NCBI RefSeq assembly: GCF_040750475.1
Contig: NZ_JABJVY010000001.1
Coordinates: 1-64,000, forward strand
Direction: 5' to 3'
From: Amorphus sp040750475
GTDB lineage: Bacteria; Pseudomonadota; Alphaproteobacteria; Rhizobiales; Amorphaceae
Length of the DNA stretch: 64,000 bases
This document shows, in pieces, positions 16,884-24,002 of this stretch; position 1 is the first letter of the stretch, and the number at the start of each line of letters is the position of its first letter. A model generated the notes under the pieces. The model ran no database searches and was not told where the DNA came from. It saw nothing but the letters and a program-made list of their open reading frames with translations. The position numbers and the translations under genes were made by a program.

Positions 16884-18017
16884 ATGACGCAAACAATCAA
16901 TATCGATGATTGGCGGACTCTCGCCAAACGACGCCTGCCCCGCGTCGTATTCGACTATCTTGACGGCGGCGCAGAAGATGAAGTGACACTTCGTTCGAAC
17001 CGAAGCGACTTCGAGTCTTTGTCCTTTCAGCCCAGGATCCTCACGGGGGGCGCGATCGACACGACAGTCGATTTGTTCGGTACAAATCTCGCCGCCCCAC
17101 TGGCAATTGCACCGACAGGACTGAACGGCATCTTCTGGCGGGAAGGCGATCTGTGTCTGGCCCGGGCAGCGAACGCAACCGGCATCGGCTTTTCCCTGTC
17201 GACGGCCTCCAATACGAATCTCGAGACAGTCGCCAAAACATTGGACAAGCCGGGCTGGTTCCAGCTGTATCCCTGGGGCACCCCGGATTTTTCGGCAGCC
17301 CTTCTGAAGCGAGCCGAAGACGCAGGATACAGCGCTGCCATCGTCACGATCGACTCCCTGGTTCCCGGCAACCGGGAACGCGACCGCCGCAACGGCTTTT
17401 CACATCACATCAATTGGTCGCCCGGCATCCTTCTCGACGGTCTCCTGCACCCGAGGTGGCTGACCCAGGTTTGGCTCAAAACGGGAATGCCGAAACTCGA
17501 AAATCTTGCGGCATTCCTGCCAGAAAACGCCACCGCGCGCGATATGGCCGATTTTTCACGCCAGAAGCGCAACCCGGCGTTCGACTGGTCCGATCTGGAG
17601 CGCATTCGGGACGTGTGGGACAAGCCGCTCATCGTCAAAGGTGTGCTGTCACCGGCAGACGTCATTAAAGCGAAGTCGATCGGGATCGACGGCGTCGTAG
17701 TCTCGAACCACGGCGGGCGACAACTGGACGGTGCGCCGTCTGCCATTGCCGCATTGCCCGCCGTCGTCGAGGCCGCGCAAGGAAAAATGACCATTTTGGC
17801 CGATGGCGGTTTTCGTCGCGGCACGGACATTGTCAAGGCGCTCGCGCTCGGTGCCGATGCCGTGATGGCCGGCCGGGCGCCGCTCTATGGGCTGGCCGCC
17901 GCGGGTGAAAGCGGCGCGCGGGCCACCCTTGAGATCCTGACCGACGAACTAAGTCGGACGATGAGGCTCATCGGCTGCCGAAACATCGCCGAAATCACAC
18001 GCGACTGTCTTGCCTGA
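16884..18017 (+). CDS. FMN-dependent alpha-hydroxy-acid dehydrogenase/oxidase
   Basis: A 377-residue enzyme of the LldD/glycolate oxidase family, which oxidises the alpha-hydroxyl of acids such as lactate, glycolate or mandelate using FMN. The catalytic SNHGGRQLDG segment with its His and Arg is intact, as are PLAIAPTGLNG, the QLYPWG region and the C-terminal phosphate-binding DGGFRRGTD and GRAPLYGLA segments. The ATG at 16884 begins the conserved N-terminus; a start at 16842 would add 14 unrelated residues. The 3' end overlaps the convergent amidohydrolase gene by 23 bases. It may feed a keto acid to the pathway around it; the substrate is unknown. Confidence 0.9.
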   Translation: MTQTINIDDWRTLAKRRLPRVVFDYLDGGAEDEVTLRSNRSDFESLSFQPRILTGGAIDTTVDLFGTNLAAPLAIAPTGLNGIFWREGDLCLARAANATGIGFSLSTASNTNLETVAKTLDKPGWFQLYPWGTPDFSAALLKRAEDAGYSAAIVTIDSLVPGNRERDRRNGFSHHINWSPGILLDGLLHPRWLTQVWLKTGMPKLENLAAFLPENATARDMADFSRQKRNPAFDWSDLERIRDVWDKPLIVKGVLSPADVIKAKSIGIDGVVVSNHGGRQLDGAPSAIAALPAVVEAAQGKMTILADGGFRRGTDIVKALALGADAVMAGRAPLYGLAAAGESGARATLEILTDELSRTMRLIGCRNIAEITRDCLA

Positions 18018-19257
18018 CTCCAGAGCCAGGGCCCGCGGCGCGTGCCTCCACTTTCCAATCCGCAAGCAGCGGCTCGATATTAAAGAGCTTTTGTGCGTTG
18101 CCACCCAATATGTCCCGCTTGGACTGCTCCGAGAGAAAAGGCAGGTCGTAGATCGTGCTCGGCAGATCCATGTCCCAATGCGGATAGTCCGACGAATAAA
18201 GAAGCTGCGTTTCCGCGTTGATCATCTTGAACGTGACTTCAAGCGCCTCACGATTGTCCACCATCTCCATAGGCTGCGAGGAATAATACATTTCCCGCAT
18301 GTACTCACTCGGCTTGCGCTTGAGGAGAGGCGCCTCCGATGTCCGCATCATGTATTCGTTATCGAGCCGCTGCATGACGAAGGGAATCCACGCAAGGCCG
18401 CTTTCGATCCATATCGTCTTGAGCTTCGGAAAGCGCTCCGGCATGCCGTTCATCAACCAGTTGGTCATGTGGAGTATGTTGCAGAAGGTGAAGCCAAGCG
18501 CGTGAACGGAGATAAACCGGTTGAGCTGAGCGAGCGACGTGTCGCCCCAATGATAGACGGCGTGGAATCCGAGCGGCATCCCGCGCTCTTCGAGCATCGC
18601 GTAGACCCGCATATTGGCGTTGTCGTGCACCGGCCGCTTCAGGTAGCCCGTCGAGAGGAACCCGACGACGCCGCGCCGCTCGCCGAACTCCTCGACGATG
18701 CGTTCCGCTTCATGCGGCTCGTTGAGAGGCAGATAAAGCATCGAGCAAATGCGCGGATCTTCCTCCAGAATACGTTCGCAAAGCCAGCGGTTGTAGGCGC
18801 GGGCCATGGCCACTTCGACGTCGGACTGCGGGTGCGTCGCGAGCGTCAGCATCGGCGTGGGAAAGAGGCAGGCCATATCAACGCCGAGTGCATCCATCCA
18901 GCGCCGTGTCAGTGTGATGTCCCGATGCGGCGTTTCCGGCACTGTCTCGTGCCGGCGCCCGGGATACCGCGTGACCCGGCCCGCCATGTCCTGGGAGCCG
19001 ATCACCGAGGGGATCAGCCCGGAACGTCCGACGTTGCCCGAGGAAACGCCAAGATGGCGCAGAACCAGATCATCCATATACTCTAGGATTTCCGGCAACG
19101 CCTCGGTCTCGTAGTGGTGCGCGTCGACATCGCAGATAAAGAAATCTTCATAGTGCCGCTTGCGCGCCTGTCGCGCCGCGTTGCGCAGCAGCTTCGTCGT
19201 ATCGAAGTCCTCGACTGGGGGACCTTCAGCGGGAAGACCCGTCAAATTGAAATCCAT
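17995..19257 (-). CDS. Amidohydrolase-superfamily protein (possible decarboxylase)
   Basis: A 420-residue TIM barrel protein of the amidohydrolase 2 group, which includes metal-dependent non-oxidative decarboxylases (ACMSD, gamma-resorcylate and 5-carboxyvanillate decarboxylases) and some hydrolases. Metal-site regions are visible as VDAHHYE near residue 46, FHAVYHWG in the middle and the catalytic Asp of SSDYPHWD near the C-terminus. The start at 19257 follows GGGAGGAAA; a longer frame to 19380 has none. It is the third gene of an operon with a Rieske ferredoxin and a 93-residue protein. In a phthalate-like setting a decarboxylase is plausible, but hydrolysis cannot be ruled out. Confidence 0.85.
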   Translation of the reverse strand: MDFNLTGLPAEGPPVEDFDTTKLLRNAARQARKRHYEDFFICDVDAHHYETEALPEILEYMDDLVLRHLGVSSGNVGRSGLIPSVIGSQDMAGRVTRYPGRRHETVPETPHRDITLTRRWMDALGVDMACLFPTPMLTLATHPQSDVEVAMARAYNRWLCERILEEDPRICSMLYLPLNEPHEAERIVEEFGERRGVVGFLSTGYLKRPVHDNANMRVYAMLEERGMPLGFHAVYHWGDTSLAQLNRFISVHALGFTFCNILHMTNWLMNGMPERFPKLKTIWIESGLAWIPFVMQRLDNEYMMRTSEAPLLKRKPSEYMREMYYSSQPMEMVDNREALEVTFKMINAETQLLYSSDYPHWDMDLPSTIYDLPFLSEQSKRDILGGNAQKLFNIEPLLADWKVEARAAGPGSGVRQDSRV

Positions 19258-19288
19258 CGCGGTTTCCTCCCTGGCATTTATCCGCGTG

Positions 19289-19570
19289 TTATGAGCGCCC
19301 CGTGACCGCCTGCCACATTCCCAGTTCGAAGACCGCAATCTGCGCAGCATCCAGTATGGCGGTCGCGCTGGTGGCGACATCGGTCGCCGTCACGCCATCA
19401 TCCGACAAAAAAGGCGGGAATTCTTCGCCGTTGCTCGTCTTTGCCGCATAAAGGCGCAAGGCTGCCGCCAGAATCCTTTGGAGGTCGCGATCTGCAATCT
19501 GTTCAACGGTTCCGTCGGATACGGCCGCCTCAAGAACAGCGGTCGCTTCGGCAAGCTCAGGCGTCGACAT
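19289..19570 (-). CDS. Small conserved-looking protein of unknown function
   Basis: A 93-residue acidic, mostly helical protein with many Ala, no membrane segment, no Cys and no recognised motif. Its start overlaps the end of the Rieske ferredoxin gene by 14 bases, and the amidohydrolase gene follows after 31 bases, so it is translated as part of this three-gene unit. The tight coupling makes a real gene likely. It could be a small subunit or assembly partner for one of the two neighbours. I do not recognise the family. Confidence 0.65.
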   Translation of the reverse strand: MSTPELAEATAVLEAAVSDGTVEQIADRDLQRILAAALRLYAAKTSNGEEFPPFLSDDGVTATDVATSATAILDAAQIAVFELGMWQAVTGRS

Positions 19571-19922
19571 AGATGCCGCCGTCCTGCGCCTTCACCGTGT
19601 ACCGCTTCAAGCGGATCGCGGGATCGCCGGCGGCTTCGCCCGTTTCCAGTCTGAACTCCCAGCCGTGCCAGGGGCAGACGACGTGCATATCGCTGCGATC
19701 GAAATTGTGCCGTCGGAACCGTCGGACCTCGTCGAGCTCCATCGTTACCTTGGCAATTCGCATACCCTCACAGACCGGCCCTCCTTGGTGAGGACAGACG
19801 TTGCGATAGCCGTAATATTGATCCCCGTGACGGAAAACTCCGATCTCGACGTCGCCAACTTCGACGACCCGCACATCTCCGTCAGCAAGCTCAGCCTCGG
19901 CGCAAACATACGTCTTGGACAT
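19557..19922 (-). CDS. Rieske [2Fe-2S] ferredoxin
   Basis: A 121-residue stand-alone Rieske protein. Both ligand motifs are complete: Cys-x-His in CPHQGGP near residue 42 and Cys-x2-His in CPWHGWEF near residue 83. Stand-alone Rieske ferredoxins carry electrons to aromatic-ring dioxygenases, or act as small subunits of metalloenzymes. The ATG at 19922 follows AGGGG; a GTG one codon upstream is also possible. It is the first gene of a unit with the 93-residue protein and the amidohydrolase. The pht3-like oxygenase nearby already has its own reductase with a plant-type cluster, so this ferredoxin may serve another enzyme. Confidence 0.9.
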   Translation of the reverse strand: MSKTYVCAEAELADGDVRVVEVGDVEIGVFRHGDQYYGYRNVCPHQGGPVCEGMRIAKVTMELDEVRRFRRHNFDRSDMHVVCPWHGWEFRLETGEAAGDPAIRLKRYTVKAQDGGIYVDA

Positions 19923-19935
19923 CACGCGCCCCTAA

Positions 19936-19947
19936 TTAGTATGCTAT
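19936..19947. promoter_or_regulatory. Operator-like site TTAGTATGCTAT with promoter
   Basis: A TTAG-N4-CTAA site with one mismatch. On the minus strand TTGACG (19980-19975) and TATCGT (19957-19952), spaced by 17 bases, make a good promoter; the site begins four bases after the -10 element and covers the expected start, about 20 bases before the ferredoxin gene. A GTATG-N5-CATAC palindrome overlaps it at 19939-19953. Confidence 0.55.
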
Positions 19948-19991
19948 CCATACGATATAAGGGTGCGGATCGGACGTCAAGCCGCGTCTCA

Positions 19992-20025
19992 GGCGTCAAG
20001 CCGTGCTCCCACACGGCTTGACGCC
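19992..20025. terminator. Perfect 14-base-pair hairpin
   Basis: Arms 19992-20005 and 20012-20025 are fully complementary with a six-base loop. There is no T run on either side. On the minus strand it lies between the end of the 152-residue gene and the promoter of the ferredoxin unit, so it probably ends or insulates transcription between the two. Confidence 0.55.
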
Positions 20026-20122
20026 GGCGCGTTTCGCTTGCAGTGAGAATGTCAGCAACACGGCCGTCCTGCTTGCGCGGACAGCGTCGCCATCCGGGTC
20101 AGACGGCAATGACAAAGACAGT

Positions 20123-20581
20123 TCAGTCTGCGGACTGCATCTCTGCTGCGGCCAGTCGGCCCACGAGCGCTTTGACGCTCATGATTTCACGTGCCGGCAG
20201 GGTCTCATTATCGGCATCCGCGTCGGCCTCATAACGCAGGCCTTCGCCATCCCAATACCACCAATAGGCGACGTTGCCCTGCTTGTCCCGGATCGCCATT
20301 TTGAAGGTCGGAAACGTCTGTTCCGATTTCGGAACAGGCTGATTGCCACAGAATTCGCCCGACAGAGAGCCGCGCTCGATCGCACTGCGAAGGGGGCTCA
20401 TCGCCACGAATACGCCCTCTCTCTTCGCTAAAAGAGAAAAATCGTCGGGACGCTTCTGGAAAAGTCCCGGCAGAGCGCGAAAGACTTCGGGATAGGAGGG
20501 ATGATTATGGGTCACTTGCACGTAGGCAAGGCCATTGCTCGTCTCGATCTCGACAATGTCGCCGGGATTGAAAGCGTACAT
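20123..20581 (-). CDS. Hypothetical protein, 152 residues
   Basis: A single-gene unit encoding a soluble acidic protein, with an N-terminal beta-rich part (FNPGDIVEIETSNGLAYVQV) that suggests a small barrel and a C-terminal helix. It has no signal peptide. A ribosome site AAGAAGG precedes the ATG. The start vaguely recalls immunity-26-like proteins, which begin with a similar barrel, but I could not confirm this and no toxin gene is nearby. It lies between the ferredoxin unit and the pht genes, flanked by a hairpin on one side and a dispersed repeat on the other, and so may be unrelated to the pathway. Confidence 0.65.
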   Translation of the reverse strand: MYAFNPGDIVEIETSNGLAYVQVTHNHPSYPEVFRALPGLFQKRPDDFSLLAKREGVFVAMSPLRSAIERGSLSGEFCGNQPVPKSEQTFPTFKMAIRDKQGNVAYWWYWDGEGLRYEADADADNETLPAREIMSVKALVGRLAAAEMQSAD

Positions 20582-20612
20582 TATACCGACCCTTCTTACC
20601 TTCGGTGACGTC

Positions 20613-20718
20613 TAGAGCCGTTCCGCTTTTCGTTGAATCTCCAAACGACTCTAACATCGTTTGTTTTGACGCATTTCCGGACGGCCAATCGGTTCCCACT
20701 TTTCCCGAAATTGCTCTA
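20613..20718. repeat. Dispersed intergenic repeat, TAGAGC...GCTCTA
   Basis: A 106-base copy with ends TAGAGC and GCTCTA. The interior contains GTTCCGCTTTTCGTTGAAT, CATTTCCGGACGG and GGTTCCCACTTTTCC. Related copies are at 26836-26938, 53876-53976 and, reversed, about 41279-41370. The right end supplies the TAG stop of the pht5-like gene (20716-20718). Elements of this look are common between genes in Hyphomicrobiales genomes. Confidence 0.7.
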
Positions 20719-21708
20719 GAGACTGTAGGCTTCCAGCGCTGCGGGATGGAACAATTCATCGATATTCACCTTACGCGGCGAAAGTCCCTGTCGATGATGG
20801 TATTCCAGGAAGGTCTCAAGCGTTTTCACGTTGGGTTGAACACCGTAAGTCCAGATATCCGCGCCCATCAGCTTGTGTGCGCGCGCGAGATTGTCTTCCA
20901 CGAACGGCATCGTCACCTTGGTGGCAGAGGTGTCCGCCAACGCGGCCTGCGCCATCGCCTTCGCCTCGCCGAACGCTTTCATCAACGTCCCGGGCAGAAA
21001 GGGGTAGGCCTCCGCCAGTGATCGGCGAACCCCCAGGACATGCATGATCGGGAAAACACCGCTCTTTTCATAGTAGTCTTCGGCCGCTTTCACGGAGTCG
21101 GCGAAAAGCCGCGTGATTTTCGGATGCCTCTCATCGAAACACCGTGGCGCACGTGGCCCGACGAACCCGTCGATCGACCCATCCATGAGCATTTCGTTGA
21201 GGGTGCTTCCCGCAGGCGCTTCTTCCATCGTCACGTCGGCCGGGACGTCGACCTTAATCTTCTCCGGTCGGCCCGGCGCGTTCATGCCGCCACGAACCCA
21301 TGTGACGTCGGAGGGTTTCAGACCAAACTCATCTTCAAGTATCCCGCGAATCCAGACATTGGCCGACAGCTGGTATTCGGCGATTCCGATGCGCTTGCCT
21401 TTCAGATCCTCCGGCTTCTCTATCCCTTTGTCGCTGCGAATGTAGACCGAGGTGTGCCGAAAGGCGCGCGACAGGAAAACCGGAACCGCCACATAGTGCG
21501 GGTCGCCCCGAGCCACCGAGATCGAATAGGACGAGAGCGACAATTCGCTGATATCGAACGCCTGGTGACGGAACGCCCGGAAGAACATCTCCTCGGGTGA
21601 AAGCAGCATACACGCCGGATCGACACCGTCGATCTTGACCCGCCCGTCAGCGATTGGCCGCGTGCGGTCATAGTTTCCCATCGCAAGCGAAAGCCTAAGA
21701 TCGGTCAT
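20716..21708 (-). CDS. pht5: 4,5-dihydroxyphthalate decarboxylase family protein
   Basis: A 330-residue protein of the Pht5 family, which removes a carboxyl group from 4,5-dihydroxyphthalate to give protocatechuate. The fold is that of a periplasmic binding protein without signal peptide, as known for this family, so automated tools often call it a binding protein. Typical features are YDRTRPIADGRV at the start, SPEEMFFRAFRHQAFD and ELSLSSYSIS. The start codon overlaps the end of the dehydrogenase gene by 14 bases. Its stop lies inside the end of a dispersed repeat. Gene order with pht4-, pht2- and pht3-like genes supports the call, but a different dihydroxylated aromatic diacid is possible. 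Confidence 0.8.
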   Translation of the reverse strand: MTDLRLSLAMGNYDRTRPIADGRVKIDGVDPACMLLSPEEMFFRAFRHQAFDISELSLSSYSISVARGDPHYVAVPVFLSRAFRHTSVYIRSDKGIEKPEDLKGKRIGIAEYQLSANVWIRGILEDEFGLKPSDVTWVRGGMNAPGRPEKIKVDVPADVTMEEAPAGSTLNEMLMDGSIDGFVGPRAPRCFDERHPKITRLFADSVKAAEDYYEKSGVFPIMHVLGVRRSLAEAYPFLPGTLMKAFGEAKAMAQAALADTSATKVTMPFVEDNLARAHKLMGADIWTYGVQPNVKTLETFLEYHHRQGLSPRKVNIDELFHPAALEAYSL

Positions 21709-22909
21709 TTATGACACCCTCCCCTGATACCTTTACTTGATGTTCGAGCCCGACCGCTTCGCCCTTTTCCGCTGAGGCGAAAATGGCATGACAGATTTCC
21801 AGACTGGCGAGCCCCCACTGCCCTGTCTGGGCCGGCATCTTTCCGTCCCGCACGCAGGCGACCAGTGCATCGACAACCTCCTTGCGCGGATGCACGAGCG
21901 GCGGCGCGTCGACGAATGTTCGCTCCGTGTCGCCATAGAAATGGATCCCTCTGGGCGTCAGCCTGAGGTCACCTCGCTCCCCACAAACGATGATCGGGCC
22001 GAAATGTTCATGATCGTTCGGGCTGGGCGTTTTGACATCCGCCGAATACGTCCGCGTCGACTTCAGCGCGCTTTCATCGGCGGCCGACTTGATACCCGCT
22101 AGAGCCTTGCGAGCGCCGCCGTAGCTGTCCGCGGATTTCGCAGTTCCCAGTTCGCCGACCCAGTCCATCCATTCGTCGCTATCGAAGTGGGCATAGCCGG
22201 AATAGGTCAGCGACGCGAAGACGCCGCCTTCAAAGGAGACCAGTGCCGAATAGGCGCCTTCCGTGGGGCGGTTCGGATCCCACGCGCCCGTCATGGCAAA
22301 TACGCGCTCCCCGCCGCCGCCGGCAAGAAGCCTCACGATATCGATTTGATGAACGCCCTGCGAGAAGATCACCCCACCGCCTTCTGCGGTCACCAGCTCT
22401 TCGGGCCGTCTCGGACGGTAGAGAAAGTCGGTATAGTTGAAGGCCTGGATCATGCGCACATGTCCGATCACGCCGTCGTCGATCATCGCCCGGGCCTGGC
22501 CGACCGGTCCATCGAAGCTGTGGCTCGGCCCGACTAAGAGCGCGACACCGGCATCGCGGCAGGCCTCGACCATTGCCCGCCCGTCGTCCATCGACACGGC
22601 GAGAGGCTTGTCCACGAGGACATGCTTGCCTGCCCGTGCCGCGCTGATGACGTGATCGCGATGCATCTGATGCGGGGTCGCGATGTAGACGGCCTCGACA
22701 TCGGTGTCGGCGCAAAGCGCGTCGACGTCGCTGTAGGCCCGCCCGCCGAACTCGGCCGTGAACGCGTTGCGCGACTCTTCGCGCGGTGCGCAGGCTGCAA
22801 CCAGCTGAACCCTCGGATCGCTCCGGAAGGCCGACAGCATCAACACAAAACCGCGTCCGAGGCCGACGACGCCCAGACGCAGCGGGTTGCTCCCACGATC
22901 AAATGTCAA
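21695..22909 (-). CDS. pht4: Gfo/Idh/MocA dehydrogenase, dihydrodiol dehydrogenase (Pht4) family
   Basis: A 404-residue NAD(P)-dependent dehydrogenase of the Gfo/Idh/MocA family. Visible are the Rossmann start VVGLGRGF, YIATPHQMH, and VDKPLAVS with the catalytic Lys. In the phthalate pathway the family member Pht4 oxidises the cis-4,5-dihydrodiol to 4,5-dihydroxyphthalate; its length and position between reductase and decarboxylase genes match. It overlaps the reductase gene by 11 bases and the decarboxylase gene by 14, so all three are translationally coupled. Sugar-type substrates of this family are less likely here because of the neighbours. Confidence 0.8.
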   Translation of the reverse strand: MTFDRGSNPLRLGVVGLGRGFVLMLSAFRSDPRVQLVAACAPREESRNAFTAEFGGRAYSDVDALCADTDVEAVYIATPHQMHRDHVISAARAGKHVLVDKPLAVSMDDGRAMVEACRDAGVALLVGPSHSFDGPVGQARAMIDDGVIGHVRMIQAFNYTDFLYRPRRPEELVTAEGGGVIFSQGVHQIDIVRLLAGGGGERVFAMTGAWDPNRPTEGAYSALVSFEGGVFASLTYSGYAHFDSDEWMDWVGELGTAKSADSYGGARKALAGIKSAADESALKSTRTYSADVKTPSPNDHEHFGPIIVCGERGDLRLTPRGIHFYGDTERTFVDAPPLVHPRKEVVDALVACVRDGKMPAQTGQWGLASLEICHAIFASAEKGEAVGLEHQVKVSGEGVINDRS

Positions 22910-23849
22910 GAATCAGGCTCCCGCTGCGGGCGCGTGAAACGCAGATCATAATGTAATCGTCGCGCTCTTCATCCATCAGCACCATGTCGCGATGATCGAC
23001 GTCGCCTTTGATCAGACGCGTCTTGCAGGTTCCGCAAGTGCCGCTTTCGCAAGAGCTGACGGTCTTGACGCCGCTGTCGCGGATAGCCTCGAGGATGGAG
23101 CGGTCGGCCGGAACGGTCACCGTTTTGTTGCTCTTGGCCAGCTCAACGTCGAACGCTTCGTCGTCGGCCCGGATGACCTCGACCGGCTTGAAATCCTCGA
23201 AATTCACGCGCCCTTCCGGCCAGTGACCCGAGATCGCTTCAATTTCCTCCATCAGGACCTTCGGACCGCAGCAATAGACGTGCATATTTTTCGGCTCTTC
23301 GAAGTGGTCCCAAAAATCGTAGACCTCATCCGGATCGCCGGCATCATGATGGACAACAAGCCTGTCGCCGAACGCCTCCTTCATCTCGTCGAGATAAGCC
23401 GTCTCCTCCGCGCTGCGCGTGCAATAGATGATGTCGAACTCTTTGCCGTCGCCCGCCAGTTTCTGCGCCATCGCATAGATCGGCGTGACGCCGATCCCGC
23501 CCGCGATCAGGAGATATTTCGGGGCCTCCCCCATCGGAAAGTCGTTTTCCGGGGGCTCGACCTCCAATTCGGTCCCTTCCACGGCCTCATCGTGCATGGA
23601 TTGGGAACCGCCGCGCGAATCCGGCTCGCGCTTGACCGCGATGACATACTGAGATGGGCTGTCGCCGGGAGCGACGAGCGAATAGCGACGCATTGCGCCG
23701 GACGGGGTTTCCACCGTCACGTGGGCACCGGGGCCGTAGCTCGGAAGAGCGGTTTCCTCGACCGGTGAAAGCGTGAATTCGACGATGTGTGGCGTGAGAT
23801 TGCGCCGCGCCGTCACGCGCATTTTTATGGTTTCTGATTTTTCCGTCAT
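22899..23849 (-). CDS. pht2: Phthalate dioxygenase reductase-type flavoprotein (Pht2 family)
   Basis: A 316-residue class IA reductase. The flavin domain comes first (RRYSLVAPG near residue 55), then the NAD domain (LLIAGGIGVTPI near residue 115 and CCGPKVLM), then a plant-type [2Fe-2S] domain with Cys-x4-Cys-x2-Cys in CESGTCGTC and a later Cys in MICVSRA. This order is characteristic of phthalate dioxygenase reductase, which passes electrons from NADH to the Rieske oxygenase. The oxygenase gene at 24003 is transcribed divergently from the same intergenic region. It is the first gene of the three-gene unit ending in pht5. Confidence 0.87.
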   Translation of the reverse strand: MTEKSETIKMRVTARRNLTPHIVEFTLSPVEETALPSYGPGAHVTVETPSGAMRRYSLVAPGDSPSQYVIAVKREPDSRGGSQSMHDEAVEGTELEVEPPENDFPMGEAPKYLLIAGGIGVTPIYAMAQKLAGDGKEFDIIYCTRSAEETAYLDEMKEAFGDRLVVHHDAGDPDEVYDFWDHFEEPKNMHVYCCGPKVLMEEIEAISGHWPEGRVNFEDFKPVEVIRADDEAFDVELAKSNKTVTVPADRSILEAIRDSGVKTVSSCESGTCGTCKTRLIKGDVDHRDMVLMDEERDDYIMICVSRARSGSLILDI

Positions 23850-23904
23850 GAGGTCCAGCTGCCGCGTATCGGTCCTCTAAAATTCCAGTTTCGAAGGAGA
23901 TGAC

Positions 23905-23916
23905 TTAGAAATCTAA
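23905..23916. promoter_or_regulatory. Operator-like palindrome TTAGAAATCTAA
   Basis: A perfect TTAG-N4-CTAA palindrome located 56 bases before the reductase gene. A minus-strand TTGACA lies at 23930-23925, so the palindrome covers the spacer and the likely -10 region of the pht2-pht4-pht5 promoter. This is a position for repression. Confidence 0.6.
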
Positions 23917-23966
23917 TCATTTTATGTCAACCTCTAGACGCCTTTGGGTGGCTGCGTTATGTTTAG

Positions 23967-23978
23967 TTAGAATACTAA
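23967..23978. promoter_or_regulatory. Operator-like palindrome TTAGAATACTAA
   Basis: A second perfect TTAG-N4-CTAA palindrome in the same intergenic region, 25 bases before the ATG of the oxygenase gene and 62 bases from the site at 23905 (start to start). It would control the rightward promoter, whose -35 and -10 elements are not clear. Confidence 0.58.
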
Positions 23979-24002
23979 TGAAGCGACGCGTGGGAGATTG
24001 AA

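Noticed and set aside
20123..20581. An immunity protein of a toxin system
   Set aside because: The resemblance to Imm26-like proteins is limited to the start, and no toxin or secretion gene is nearby.
20716..21708. An ABC transporter binding protein
   Set aside because: The fold is similar, but there is no signal peptide, and motifs and gene order match 4,5-dihydroxyphthalate decarboxylase.
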